A DNA stretch of 64,000 nt from CAYGYG01 sp964354155 (GCA_964354155.1 CAYGYG010000011.1:1-64000), one strand, 5' to 3'; counted from the stretch's first letter, positions 8,346 through 17,718 are shown. Made by a program: numbers and translations. The notes: a model not told the origin generated them from the sequence alone.

Positions 8346-9365
8346 GTGCTCAAGGAACTGACTGAGGCATTTGGTCCGAGCGGCGCTGAGGTCGAAGTTC
8401 AGTCGCTCGTGAAAAAAGCTATCGCCGGGCATGTCGACCGTACCGCTGAAGACGATTTCGGTAATCTCTACGCGTTCAAGGGCAAAAAGGGAAAAAAAAT
8501 AATGCTGGTTGCCCATGCCGACGAAGTCGGTCTGATGGTTAGCGGGATCGACCGTAACGGCACGCTTCGATTCAAGCCGGTCGGCGGTATTGATCCACGC
8601 GTGTTACCCGGCAAACCGGTTCTCATTACCAAGGACCGGATACCCGGTGTGATTGCCCATAAGCCCGGACCATTCTCCGGGCCGGATGAATTGAAGAAGA
8701 TCGTGCCGGCCGACAGCATGTTCATTGACATCGGTGCCGGCTCCAAGGAGGAGGCCGAGAAGCAGGTTCGACTCGGTGACTACGTGATCTTCGACACCAA
8801 ATTCGCGGATGATGGCGATATCTTCATGGGTAAAGCTTTTGATGACCGCCTCGGCTGCTACGTGCTCGCGCGGCTTGCCAAAAAAGAGTTTGACGCGCAG
8901 ATCGTCCTGGTCTTCTCGGTACAGGAGGAGGTAGGGTGCCGGGGGGCAAAGATCGCCGGCTTCAAAATCAAGCCCGACTGCGCCCTGGCGGTCGAAGTGA
9001 CCAGCACCAATGATCTTCCGCCCGATCCCGAGAAGGATACAAACCGGGCGCCATTCTTGAGAAAGGGCCCGGCGGTCACGGTTGCCGATCAATCGGTAAT
9101 CTGCGACCGCGACCTCGTCCGCGCGATCATCGAGACGGCCGAAAAAAACAGAATTCCCTGCCAGATGAAACCGCCCATGGTTGGGGGCACGGATGCCGGC
9201 GCGGTTCACCTTCAGCAGGGCGGCATCAAGGCTGCGGTACTGTCCTGCCCGGTGCGCTACATTCATTCACCTTGTTCGATTGCAAGCTATGGTGATCTGG
9301 CGCTCTTAGAAAAACTGCTGCCTCTTGTGGTCACGAAATTCATCGAGGAGGTAAAGTGCAACTGA
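8346..9365 (+). CDS. M42 family metallopeptidase (aminopeptidase)
   Basis: A 339-residue di-metal aminopeptidase of the M42 (PepA/TET, glutamyl aminopeptidase-endoglucanase M) family; these form large shells that trim peptides in the cytoplasm. Metal and catalytic motifs are in order: HADEVGLMV, GKAFDDRLGCYV, VQEEVGCRGA with the catalytic Glu pair, VEVTSTND, and YIHSPCS with the last metal His. The GTG at 8346 is chosen because a promoter ends 5 nt before it and the protein then begins LKELTEAFGPSG, matching its neighbour's LIKRLCEAYGPTG. It overlaps the next, paralogous gene by 10 nt. Confidence 0.9.
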   Translation: MLKELTEAFGPSGAEVEVQSLVKKAIAGHVDRTAEDDFGNLYAFKGKKGKKIMLVAHADEVGLMVSGIDRNGTLRFKPVGGIDPRVLPGKPVLITKDRIPGVIAHKPGPFSGPDELKKIVPADSMFIDIGAGSKEEAEKQVRLGDYVIFDTKFADDGDIFMGKAFDDRLGCYVLARLAKKEFDAQIVLVFSVQEEVGCRGAKIAGFKIKPDCALAVEVTSTNDLPPDPEKDTNRAPFLRKGPAVTVADQSVICDRDLVRAIIETAEKNRIPCQMKPPMVGGTDAGAVHLQQGGIKAAVLSCPVRYIHSPCSIASYGDLALLEKLLPLVVTKFIEEVKCN

Positions 9366-10357
9366 TCAAACGGCTCTGCGAAGCTTACGGTCCGACCGGC
9401 CGCGAAGACGGGATTCGGAACATAATCAGGGGCGAAATAAGAGGCTTGGTCGATTCGATCAAGGTCGACACCATGGGCAACTTGATCGCCCGCGTACCCG
9501 GCAAAGGCAGCAAAGTAATGGTCTGTGCCCATATGGATGAAATCGGTCTGATCGTCACTTTTATCGATCGGCACGGTTTTCTCAGGTTCGCTCCGGTAGG
9601 TGGCGTCCATGCCAACCGGCTCGTGGCGGCAAGGGTTATCTTCGAGAACGGCACGGTTGGCGTCATCAACCAGGAAACCAGGAGCCCCCAGGATCAACCG
9701 TTGAGATTCGAAAACCTCTTCATCGACATCGGCGTGAACAGCAAGCAATCCGCCGAAGTCAAAGTGCACGTGGGGGATATCGCGGCATTTCAACAAACCG
9801 CCCAGGTTGTTGGGGGTCGTTTGGCGGCCAAGGCCATGGATGACCGCCTCGGCTGCTACGTCCTGATCGAAGCATTGCGACGCATCAAGAAGAAGAAAAC
9901 CGGCCGAACTGGGAACGACCTTTACTTCGTCTTCACCGTCCAGGAGGAGATCGGCCTGCGCGGTGCGATAACCTCAGCCTATGGCATTGAGCCTGACTTC
10001 GGCCTGGCGGTCGACGTAACCATGACCGGGGATACTCCCGACTGCGAAAAGATGGCGATTAGACTGGGTGCGGGTGCGGCAATCAAAGTCAGAGACCGCA
10101 TGATGATTACGCACCCGGTCATAAAGAATCGTTTGATCAGCTTGGCCGAGCGCAAACGAATCCCGTATCAGCTGGAAGTGCTCGAGTGGGGGACAACGGA
10201 TGCCGCGGCCATGCAACTATCAAGGCGCGGGGTGCCCTCGGGCACTATTTCGGTGCCGGTGCGCTATGTCCATTCGACATCTGAGATGGCGGACCTGGCC
10301 GACCTCGAAAACGCCGTCCGCCTGCTGACCGAGTTTCTCTCATCCCGAATAGAATGA
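9356..10357 (+). CDS. M42 family metallopeptidase, second copy
   Basis: A 333-residue paralogue of the preceding gene with the same motifs: HMDEIGLIV, AMDDRLGCYV, VQEEIGLRGA, VDVTMTGD and RYVHSTSE. The GTG start follows a GAGGAGGT ribosome site inside the end of the first gene, so the two are translationally coupled. Differences across the pocket (for example EVLEWGTTDAAAM against PPMVGGTDAGAV) suggest different residue preferences or a mixed-subunit complex, which is inference. The next gene begins at an ATGA overlap, so all three form one operon. Confidence 0.9.
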   Translation: MQLIKRLCEAYGPTGREDGIRNIIRGEIRGLVDSIKVDTMGNLIARVPGKGSKVMVCAHMDEIGLIVTFIDRHGFLRFAPVGGVHANRLVAARVIFENGTVGVINQETRSPQDQPLRFENLFIDIGVNSKQSAEVKVHVGDIAAFQQTAQVVGGRLAAKAMDDRLGCYVLIEALRRIKKKKTGRTGNDLYFVFTVQEEIGLRGAITSAYGIEPDFGLAVDVTMTGDTPDCEKMAIRLGAGAAIKVRDRMMITHPVIKNRLISLAERKRIPYQLEVLEWGTTDAAAMQLSRRGVPSGTISVPVRYVHSTSEMADLADLENAVRLLTEFLSSRIE

Positions 10358-11103
10358 ACAACAAGGGCGCGAGCTTCCTCTTTGTATCGCACGATAACCG
10401 GTTCACGATCCGGCGCTACCTCTCGCCGTTCGCCATCAAGCTTCTCATCGCGGCCGGCGCGATCGGCCTCGGGGTTCTGATCTTTCTGGCCGTTTCCTAT
10501 GTACCCATCTACTATCGCGCGCTCCAGGTTGAATATTTCAGCCGGCGCAACCGGGAGATCGAAGAGGATTTCAAGGCGCTCAATGAGCTCAAGAACGAGC
10601 TGAGCTACATGCGCCGTGAGAACGCGAGAATTCGTCAAATGCTCGGCGTCGAACGGACACCCGCGCCGCCCACATTTGATAACGCAATCTCGGCCTACGC
10701 GCCGGGCATTGCCGCAACCGCAATCGCTGGAGGAAACGGTGCTAGAAGCGTGCCATCGATAACCCCGACGATCGGCTTCATCTCGAACGACTATCAGCCG
10801 AATCACCGCGGCGTCGATATCGCCGCGCCCCTGGGAGCAATGATCATTGCCCCGGCGGACGGGGTCGTCAAGCAAATCGGTTGGGATTCGCTGTATGGCA
10901 ACTTCCTCATCCTGAAGCATACTGAAGCTTACGAGACGTTTTACGGTCATCTCAACGCGGTTGCCGTTATCGTTGGACAGAGGGTGAATAGAAACGACGT
11001 CATCGGTCACGTCGGCTCATCGGGACGATCGACCGCGCCTCATCTGCACTATGTGGTTATGCTCAAGGGTGAGGCAATAAACCCCAAGCCCTACATGAAC
11101 TAA
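10354..11103 (+). CDS. M23 family metallopeptidase, membrane-anchored
   Basis: A 249-residue cell-wall peptidase. A basic N-terminus, one transmembrane helix (about residues 28-50) and a coiled coil (about 60-100, IEEDFKALNELKNELSYMRREN) precede the M23/LytM domain. Metal and catalytic motifs are NHRGVDIAAPLG, FYGHL and HLHY, so the zinc ligands look intact. Such proteins cut peptidoglycan cross-links or, when degenerate, activate amidases; here activity is expected. It overlaps the upstream M42 gene by 4 nt, and the SDR genes follow 13 nt later with an AAGGAG site. Confidence 0.88.
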   Translation: MNNKGASFLFVSHDNRFTIRRYLSPFAIKLLIAAGAIGLGVLIFLAVSYVPIYYRALQVEYFSRRNREIEEDFKALNELKNELSYMRRENARIRQMLGVERTPAPPTFDNAISAYAPGIAATAIAGGNGARSVPSITPTIGFISNDYQPNHRGVDIAAPLGAMIIAPADGVVKQIGWDSLYGNFLILKHTEAYETFYGHLNAVAVIVGQRVNRNDVIGHVGSSGRSTAPHLHYVVMLKGEAINPKPYMN

Positions 11104-11116
11104 GCTAAGGAGCTAA

Positions 11117-12070
11117 ATGGCAAAAGCACTCATCACTGGAATCACCGGTTTTGTCGGCAGCCATCTCGCCGAGTACTTGTTGTCGAAGGGGATCGAAGTC
11201 TCCGGTTCGGTGCGCTGGCGTTCCCGTCTCGAAAACATCGAGCCGGTGAAGGAACAACTGAACCTGATCGAATGCGACCTCAGAGATGCCTTCTCGGTCA
11301 AGAAGATGATTGAGCGTATCAAGCCCGACTATGTGTTCCACCTTGGCGCCCAGAGCTACGTGCAGTTCTCGTGGCATACGCCCCATGAGACCTTTCAGAC
11401 CAATGTCGGCAGTCAGATTAACGTGTTGGAGGGCCTTCTTGAGCTCAAGCTGTCGCCGAAGATCCAGATTGCCGGTTCCAGTGAAGAGTACGGCCTGGTC
11501 CTGCCCAACGAAGTACCCATCAAAGAAGAAAACCCGCTGCGCCCCCTGAGTCCGTACGGCGTCAGCAAAGTCTCCCAGGATCTGCTGGGCTATCAGTATT
11601 TCAGAAGCTACGGCATGAGAATCGTCCGGACCCGGGCCTTCAACCATACCGGCCCACGGCGGGGCGACGTGTTTGCCGAATCCAATTTCTCCAAGCAGAT
11701 CGCGGAAATCGAGAAGGGCAAACGACCGCCGATCATCCATGTCGGCAACCTGGACGCCGTGCGCGACTACAGTGATGTCCGTGACGTGGTCGTCGCCTAC
11801 TGGCTTTCGCTCGAAAAGGGTCACCCCGGCGAGGTCTACAATATCGCCAGCGGCAAGGGCTACAAGATATCTGAGATGCTTGACACGCTGCTTACGCTCA
11901 CCAAGGTAAAGATAAAGATCGAGCATGATCCAAGCCGGATGCGTCCGTCCGACGTCGAACTGCTGGTGGGCGATGCGACGAAGTTCAGGAAGCACACCGG
12001 CTGGGCCCCGGGCATCCCCTTCAAGAAAACGCTCGAGGATCTCCTGAACTACTGGCGAGAGCGCGTGTGA
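11117..12070 (+). CDS. NAD-dependent epimerase/dehydratase, GDP-sugar 4-reductase-like
   Basis: Extended SDR of 317 residues. The NAD(P) motif is TGITGFVGSHLAEYL near the N-terminus. The catalytic serine/tyrosine/lysine region is GSSEEYG followed by SPYGVSK, and FNHTGP, VRDYSDVRD and YNIASG complete the substrate side. The GSSEEYG wording and overall length resemble RMD, GDP-6-deoxy-D-lyxo-4-hexulose reductase, which makes GDP-D-rhamnose from the GMD product; GMD-like dehydratases are close relatives, so the exact reaction is uncertain. It overlaps its paralogue by 4 nt and sits before a GT39-like membrane protein, consistent with surface glycan synthesis. Confidence 0.75.
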   Translation: MAKALITGITGFVGSHLAEYLLSKGIEVSGSVRWRSRLENIEPVKEQLNLIECDLRDAFSVKKMIERIKPDYVFHLGAQSYVQFSWHTPHETFQTNVGSQINVLEGLLELKLSPKIQIAGSSEEYGLVLPNEVPIKEENPLRPLSPYGVSKVSQDLLGYQYFRSYGMRIVRTRAFNHTGPRRGDVFAESNFSKQIAEIEKGKRPPIIHVGNLDAVRDYSDVRDVVVAYWLSLEKGHPGEVYNIASGKGYKISEMLDTLLTLTKVKIKIEHDPSRMRPSDVELLVGDATKFRKHTGWAPGIPFKKTLEDLLNYWRERV

Positions 12071-12990
12071 AGAGCGTCCTTGTTACCGGGGCCGAAGGTT
12101 TTGTCGGCAGCAGCCTCTTTACCTTGCTTAAAGAAGACGGATTTGATGTCGCGGGCACGTATCTTCCCGAGTTGCAGGTGCACGGGAAGAACTATCACGC
12201 CTGCAACATGCTTGATTTCGACAGCGTACTGCAACTTGTCAAACGGCTCAAGCCGGAAGTCATTCTCCACCTGGCCGCGGTCAGTTCGGTCGGCCAGTCA
12301 TTCCGCGAACCCCTCGTCACTTTTAACGCCAACGTCATCGGCACCGCGAACTTCCTGGAAGCGGCCCGTCTTACCGGACCGGACTGCCGGTTCTTCTTTA
12401 TATCTTCGTGCGAGGTCTACGGAAACGGCGGCTCAACGATAACCGAAGCCGACCCAATCTCGTTGATCAGTCCCTACGCGGCGAGCAAATACGGCGCCGA
12501 GCTTGTCGTCAACCAGTACTATGTCGCCTACGGGCTTAAGACCACGATCCTGCGGCCCTTCAATCATACCGGCCCGGGCCAGCGTGACGATTTCATTCTG
12601 GCAAGCGTCGCCCGGCAGATCGCCGAAATCGAACGCGACCGAAAACCACCCGTCATATCGGTCGGCAATATCGAAGTTGTGCGCGAATTCATGGATGCCC
12701 GGGATATCATCCGCGCCTATCGTTTGGCGCTCGATCATGCAAAACCCGGCGCCGTGTATAATATCGCATCGGGCGCCGGCCACTCGATCAAAGACGGGCT
12801 CGAGCTGTACAAGAAGCTGGCCCGCAAGAAACTCACGATTAACATCGACGAGTCTCGCTTCCGGCCCCATGACATCATGACCCTCGTTGGGTCCGGCGAG
12901 AAATTCGCGAGCCTCACCGGGTTCAGAAGGCAGATCCCTTTTGAGAAGACGCTCGAGGACCTCCTCAATTTCTGGCGGGCGAAAAGCTGA
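12067..12990 (+). CDS. NAD-dependent epimerase/dehydratase, paralogue of the preceding gene
   Basis: Extended SDR of 307 residues. TGAEGFVGSSLF binds the dinucleotide and ISSCEVYG plus SPYAASKYG carries the catalytic residues. It shares with the upstream gene FNHTGP, YNIASG, the RP-x5-LVG segment and the ending IPFEKTLEDLLNFWR, so the pair arose by tandem duplication. The two may catalyse successive steps on one nucleotide sugar. The GTG start overlaps the previous stop. No gene for the earlier GDP-mannose 4,6-dehydratase is recognised elsewhere in the window, so one of the two may fill that role. Confidence 0.75.
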   Translation: MKSVLVTGAEGFVGSSLFTLLKEDGFDVAGTYLPELQVHGKNYHACNMLDFDSVLQLVKRLKPEVILHLAAVSSVGQSFREPLVTFNANVIGTANFLEAARLTGPDCRFFFISSCEVYGNGGSTITEADPISLISPYAASKYGAELVVNQYYVAYGLKTTILRPFNHTGPGQRDDFILASVARQIAEIERDRKPPVISVGNIEVVREFMDARDIIRAYRLALDHAKPGAVYNIASGAGHSIKDGLELYKKLARKKLTINIDESRFRPHDIMTLVGSGEKFASLTGFRRQIPFEKTLEDLLNFWRAKS

Positions 12991-13117
12991 ACTAGCTCCC
13001 GGATCCTCGATACTATAGCAAATGCACGAAATACTTCTGTACTGTCATTGCAAGCGACCCGTGCGAGCATGGCAATCATATTTTCTCAGAAGAACTCCCT
13101 CGTTTCACTCGGGACAA

Positions 13118-13163
13118 AATCCCCCTCTTTTCCCCCTTTGCTAAAGGGGGATATAGGGGGATT
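13118..13163. repeat. nested palindrome with C and G tracts
   Basis: AATCCCCC pairs with GGGGGATT, and inside it CCCCCTTT pairs with AAAGGGGG around GCT. Repeats with this layout are dispersed in many bacterial genomes. Confidence 0.75.
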
Positions 13164-13216
13164 AGAAACGATTAAGAACAAGCGCGTGTTCGGTTTCCGT
13201 GATGAGTATCTAAGAA

Positions 13217-13244
13217 GTAGCCGCACCCTTAACGGTGCGACTAC
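13217..13244. repeat. imperfect hairpin
   Basis: GTAG-C-CGCACC pairs with GGTGCG-A-CTAC around CTTAAC. No T-tract follows, so it is more likely a repeat than a terminator. Confidence 0.5.
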
Positions 13245-13339
13245 ATTGAGCATAAGATGTCCAGAGCGTCGTTTCGTCCCTCGTCCGAGTGAGCAATGCG
13301 AACGGTCGTCCCTCACCCTTTTCCCATTATCCTTTCCCA

Positions 13340-13367
13340 TTGAATCTTGAAAAGAACTGATTAAAAT
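13340..13367 (+). promoter_or_regulatory. promoter of the GT39-like gene, leaderless
   Basis: TTGAAT (13340-13345), 16 bp, TAAAAT (13362-13367), 6 nt to the GTG at 13374. Confidence 0.65.
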
Positions 13368-13373
13368 GGGGGA

Positions 13374-14939
13374 GTGGACGAAAGACGTAGTCGCCGACGG
13401 TTCATGCTCATCGCCTTCGCGATTTCCCTTCTTGTCACTTCTCTGGTTTCATACTTAGTGTTCGGAGGTATCCCGCACGTTCAGGACAGCATTGCCCAGG
13501 TCTTCCAGGCAAAGATCTTCGCCTCGGGCCGGCTGTACGCCCAATCGCACGCCCTTAAGGAATTCTTCGATTACACGCATATGATCAACAACGGGCGCTG
13601 GTATTCCCAGTATCCGCCGGGCCACTCGCTCTTTCTCGTTTTTGGCGTGCTTCTCGGCTTGCCGTGGCTTGTCAATCCTTTGCTGGGCAGCCTTGCCGTA
13701 ATGCTCGTCTACCTGCTTGCCTGCCGGCTATACGATGAAAAGACCGGACGCTGGGCCGCGATTTTCACGATGCTGTCGCCCTTCTTCATCTTCATGTCCG
13801 CGGAATTCATGTCCCACTCCAGTGCGATGTTCACTTTTGTTGTCTTTGCTTTCGGTTTCTTCAAAGCCCTGGGAACTCGCAAGAAGCATTGGGCTCTCTT
13901 TGCCGGTCTCTTTCTTGGGCTCTGTCTGCTGTCTCGTCCCTACACCGCACTTGGCCTTGTGATACCCTTCGTCTTGTACGCGCTGGCCCTTATCTACCGG
14001 AAGCCGAAAAAGTGTTCGGCAACGCTCTTCTTCATCTTGATCGGTCTCGTTCCGTCCGTCGTTTTCCTGCTCCTGTACAACTACCACACCAATGGCGCAT
14101 TCCTGCGCTTCGGCTACACCGTCCTGTATGGCCCGAGCCACGGCCTTGGCCTGGGTAAGGGCATCTGGGGCGAACCACACACCCTGGCCCGGGGACTGGC
14201 TGATCTTTGGGACTCCCTTCGGGCACTGAATACACATCTATTGGGTTGGCCGGTCGTCACCTTCGTGCCGGTTATGGTTGTTCTGGCCAGCGGCAAAGCC
14301 CGGGCGGCCGATTATCTATTCCTGGCGTCATTTGCAAGTCTGGCCGGGGTCCACGTGTTCTACTGGTACCATGACCTGTGCCTGGGGCCGCGATTCCTGT
14401 ACGAGGCACTGCCTTTACTAATGATCCTGACCGTACGCGGACTGCTGATGATTCCTGGCTTCTGCCGGCAGCGGCTTGGGTTACGGCGATTGGACTTAGC
14501 CCGGGCGGGTCGCGCCGTGGTTGTAACGGTTGTCGTGCTATTCAGCTACGATCTTCTGATTACGATGCCCGGGCTGGTCCGCGGCAAGTCCGACTACTTC
14601 TGGACCGACCGGCAGTACGCCAATTCCTACTGGGGAGTTGACGCTTACTTGAAGAATCTGGTCAAGAAACAGCAGCTGGGCAACGCGATCGTCTTTGTTG
14701 ACTTCGACTATCCCGCCATTCGGCTCGACTCACTGCTTTGGTATGGTTCCGGATTCTTGAACAACTCACCGGATTTACAGGGCAGCGTCATCTATGCCCG
14801 CCACTTAGGGAGCCGCGACACCCTGCTGATGAACTATTTCCCAAACCGAAAATACTACATCTACCAGGGGAAACTGCGCATGGGAAGTATCTTCGAAATC
14901 GGGAAGGGTAGCTTCAGTGCGCCCGGAGCCACTCGGTGA
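13374..14939 (+). CDS. GT39/ArnT-like membrane glycosyltransferase
   Basis: A 521-residue membrane protein with about ten hydrophobic helices. The first lumenal loop carries HVQDSIAQVFQAKIF, where the Asp matches the catalytic acidic residue of the protein-mannosyltransferase/ArnT superfamily, followed by QYPPGHSLFL. These enzymes move a sugar from a polyprenyl-phosphate donor to protein or lipid outside the membrane. The soluble C-terminal end is short. GTG start by the promoter rule. The 3' end overlaps the convergent DUF2723 gene by 26 bp, so the two cannot have separate terminators between them. Substrate unknown; the upstream SDR pair suggests deoxyhexose chemistry. Confidence 0.75.
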   Translation: MDERRSRRRFMLIAFAISLLVTSLVSYLVFGGIPHVQDSIAQVFQAKIFASGRLYAQSHALKEFFDYTHMINNGRWYSQYPPGHSLFLVFGVLLGLPWLVNPLLGSLAVMLVYLLACRLYDEKTGRWAAIFTMLSPFFIFMSAEFMSHSSAMFTFVVFAFGFFKALGTRKKHWALFAGLFLGLCLLSRPYTALGLVIPFVLYALALIYRKPKKCSATLFFILIGLVPSVVFLLLYNYHTNGAFLRFGYTVLYGPSHGLGLGKGIWGEPHTLARGLADLWDSLRALNTHLLGWPVVTFVPVMVVLASGKARAADYLFLASFASLAGVHVFYWYHDLCLGPRFLYEALPLLMILTVRGLLMIPGFCRQRLGLRRLDLARAGRAVVVTVVVLFSYDLLITMPGLVRGKSDYFWTDRQYANSYWGVDAYLKNLVKKQQLGNAIVFVDFDYPAIRLDSLLWYGSGFLNNSPDLQGSVIYARHLGSRDTLLMNYFPNRKYYIYQGKLRMGSIFEIGKGSFSAPGATR

Positions 14940-16821
14940 TGTAGCCCGCCGCCTCATCCCGGGGTTCCAGTTCCAGGAACCGCTGCCAGGCGCGCCGTCC
15001 GTTGAGCGTATCCCCTGAATCCAGGTAGGCGAATCCAAGGTTCTTGTACACCTGATTGTAGGCGGGGTCATATTCAAGCGCTCTTGTGAAATCATGAACC
15101 GCCGGTTCGGGTTTGTTCGCTATCATATTCGTGATGCCCGACCGGTTGAGGGCGCCCGCAAACCGGAGGGCGACGTACTTTGCATTTTTATCCCGTAGTT
15201 TTGGAACGTTATACGTCAGGGAAGACGGATATGGTAAGTCCCCGGGCAGCAACGTTCCTTCTGCCGAAGTGATTTCGTAAACCAAGCCCCGCGTCTTCAA
15301 AGGCCAGCCTTCATAGTTCTGCCTCCATTCGCGATCGTCATAGAAGAACAGGCAAACCGGCGGCATTCCCGGCATTTGTCCTCGGTCGATGTTATCCTTG
15401 ATTATCCGTCTCTTTACCGCCCGCACGAGTTCTTTGCTCGCTTCCCCATAACCGACCGGATCAAGACGGGCCATTTTACGCTCGGATTCAATAACGAAGA
15501 CAGTCAGAGCCTTGTCAACTTTCAATGCTGGGTAAGACGTTCTGAGCTGATCAAGGTACCAACGTAGCTTGAGCCAATAGTCACAGACCAGTACCGCATG
15601 CGGCCCGCCGCCTCGGGCCAGCTGAACATAACTCAAACCAAAGTAGACCTCAAGATCGTCAGTAAACAGGACTGACCCTGGGGCGGTTTCTTTGAGTATG
15701 GCCGAGGCGAAATCTTCCAAAGAGCGGTTGGTCCTCTTGTCGACACTTCGTACACTGATGAAGCAGACGGGAATTATCAGCAACATGAGTGCGTGAGCCA
15801 GACCGCGCGCTCGCTCCCGGAGATACTTGAGTCCATACCCGACAAAGACCGCAACCAGCAGGTATGCCGGCAGGTAATAACCTTCTTTGTCCGGGATGTT
15901 GTACATTAGGGCGTAGAGCACATTAAGAAGCATCACGCCAAGCAGAAACCAGAATACCCGCCGGTCTTTGGCGGCCATGACCAGACCGAGACCACCGACC
16001 AGCAAGAAATGATAATACTGTCTGACCAGGAGAACGACGAACGCCCCTATCTGGATGACAAGCCACGAAAGATTCGGCAGGTATAACCGGTATCTAAATT
16101 CATGGCCGCTTATCACATTATAGAGCGCACCGAAGCTCTCCGGGTTATCATAATCAAAAGGGGGATTCGCCGCGGATCGCAGCGGTAGGTAGAGGTAAAG
16201 CAGCAAAGGAAGCGTAAAAAACAACGCAATCAGCGGCAAGGCCCTACGCCACGGAATCCGCTGTCGGTGTACATAGAGATAGTAAACCAGAGGCGGCAAC
16301 AGAAGGATCGTCGTCATGTGATTGGCAAAGGCGAGTCCGGTCAAGAAAGCCCCGAGGACCAACGCGTGCAGGGACTGTTTCTCTACTGCTTCCAGTACGG
16401 CCCAGATAACAAGGCCGACGAGAAGGACATGAAGGGTATAGATCTCCGCCCGGGTGGCTTGATCCCAGAGTTCAAAAGAGAATCCCCATACGAGACCGGA
16501 CAGAACTGCGGCCATTTCATCCCCGGTCAGCCGTCGGACGATGCGATAGAGCACGTAAACTGACGCCAGCGCCGCCAAGGCCGATACGAGATTGACTCGA
16601 AATGGGACCTCTCCAATGGGCATGAGCGTAAAGAGCCGCCCGAGCAAAGAAAACAGGGGATAACCGGTGGGGTGGGCAATGCCCAGATATCGGGCAACGA
16701 GCACAAACTCGGCGGCATCGCCCCAATAGAGATGACGGCAATTTGTCGCCAAGTAGCCAACGCCGACGATAATCAGAAGCACGACCGGGGCGAAGGGACG
16801 GAAGTTCGGCCTTGGCGTCAT
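14914..16821 (-). CDS. DUF2723 membrane protein with C-terminal TPR
   Basis: A 635-residue protein typical of DUF2723: an N-terminal helix, then NCRHLYWGDAAEFVLVARYLGIAHPTGYPLF with acidic residues placed as in GT-C transferases, and about ten further helices up to residue 360. A soluble region follows, ending in a TPR-like pair (PAVHDFTRALEYDPAYNQVYKNLGFAYLDSGD). DUF2723 members are thought to be O-mannosyl-transferase relatives in Bacteroidota and allied phyla. It follows nadC by 48 nt and is probably the last gene of that operon. Its tail overlaps the GT39-like gene on the other strand. Confidence 0.85.
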   Translation of the reverse strand: MTPRPNFRPFAPVVLLIIVGVGYLATNCRHLYWGDAAEFVLVARYLGIAHPTGYPLFSLLGRLFTLMPIGEVPFRVNLVSALAALASVYVLYRIVRRLTGDEMAAVLSGLVWGFSFELWDQATRAEIYTLHVLLVGLVIWAVLEAVEKQSLHALVLGAFLTGLAFANHMTTILLLPPLVYYLYVHRQRIPWRRALPLIALFFTLPLLLYLYLPLRSAANPPFDYDNPESFGALYNVISGHEFRYRLYLPNLSWLVIQIGAFVVLLVRQYYHFLLVGGLGLVMAAKDRRVFWFLLGVMLLNVLYALMYNIPDKEGYYLPAYLLVAVFVGYGLKYLRERARGLAHALMLLIIPVCFISVRSVDKRTNRSLEDFASAILKETAPGSVLFTDDLEVYFGLSYVQLARGGGPHAVLVCDYWLKLRWYLDQLRTSYPALKVDKALTVFVIESERKMARLDPVGYGEASKELVRAVKRRIIKDNIDRGQMPGMPPVCLFFYDDREWRQNYEGWPLKTRGLVYEITSAEGTLLPGDLPYPSSLTYNVPKLRDKNAKYVALRFAGALNRSGITNMIANKPEPAVHDFTRALEYDPAYNQVYKNLGFAYLDSGDTLNGRRAWQRFLELEPRDEAAGYITEWLRAH

Positions 16822-16869
16822 GTCCCCAATCCCAACTTCAAAACTTGAGAACCAACCCGGGACACGAAA

Positions 16870-17718
16870 TTAGCCAATTGATTTCGTCTTCATGTTCAGG
16901 TTGAGCGCCGGGCTCGAGTGGGTTAGCTCGCCAACCGAAATATAGTCAACCCCGGTACCCGCGACCTGGGCCACATTGTCAAGCGAGATTCCGCCCGAGG
17001 CTTCAAGCTTGACCCGTTTGCCGGCGATGGTTACGGCCTCAGCCAATTGGGCAACATTCATATTGTCGAGCATGATTCGGTCCACGTCGAGCTCCAATGC
17101 CTCACGCAGTTCGTGGACGTTCTTCACCTCGACTTCAATCAGAACTCGTGGGCCGCGCCATCCATCCAGTGCCAGCTTCACGGCGCGCGTTACCGAACCG
17201 GCAAGCTGGATATGGTTGTCCTTGACGAGGATCATGTCGTACAGACCGAAACGGTGGTTATGACCGCCGCCCACCGTAACCGCGTATTTCTCAAGGTATC
17301 GCAATCCGGGGGTTGTCTTGCGGGTATCGAGGATCTGGGCTTGCGTGCCGGACACGGCGTCAACGAACTTCCGGGTCAAAGTCGCAATCCCGGACAACCG
17401 CTGAAGGAAATTGAGGCACGTTCGCTCGCCGGCCAGGCAGGTCCGGGCTGAACCCAGGACCGTTGCGATGACCGCCCCCGGCTCCAGCCATCCGCCATCC
17501 TCGATGCGCGGAGTAAACTCAATCTTCTCATCCAGGGCCTGGAAGACTGCGGCCGCCACTTCAATGCCCGCCAATACCCCTGTCTCCTGCGCGTGAATCA
17601 AGGCCAGGGCGCGCATCTCATCGGGCACGATGCTCTCGGAAGTCAGGTCACCTTTGCCGATGTCCTCCTTGAGAGCCAGCGCAACGATCCTCTTGACTTT
17701 GGTCTTGTCTAACGCCAT
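16870..17718 (-). CDS. nadC: nicotinate-nucleotide pyrophosphorylase
   Basis: Converts quinolinate and PRPP to nicotinate mononucleotide, CO2 and PPi in de novo NAD synthesis. The 282 residues match the family throughout: KEDIGKGDLTSESIV at the N-terminus, the ERTCLNFLQRLSGIATLT and DTRKTTPGLRYLEKYAVTVGGGHNHRFGLYDMILVKDNH segments that hold the PRPP and quinolinate ligands, and EVEVKNVHELREALELDVDRIMLDNM. The start overlaps gmk by 10 nt. L-aspartate oxidase (nadB) is at 59.4-60.9 kb; nadA is not in the window. Confidence 0.97.
   Translation of the reverse strand: MALDKTKVKRIVALALKEDIGKGDLTSESIVPDEMRALALIHAQETGVLAGIEVAAAVFQALDEKIEFTPRIEDGGWLEPGAVIATVLGSARTCLAGERTCLNFLQRLSGIATLTRKFVDAVSGTQAQILDTRKTTPGLRYLEKYAVTVGGGHNHRFGLYDMILVKDNHIQLAGSVTRAVKLALDGWRGPRVLIEVEVKNVHELREALELDVDRIMLDNMNVAQLAEAVTIAGKRVKLEASGGISLDNVAQVAGTGVDYISVGELTHSSPALNLNMKTKSIG

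Larger units (their letters stand above)
12991..13339. other. repeat-rich intergenic region
   Basis: No gene seen. It holds a decayed TGTCATTGC repeat half (about 13041-13080), the G/C-tract palindrome at 13118-13163, a hairpin at 13217-13244 and a few CGTCC-type periodic units around 13270-13320. Confidence 0.6.
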
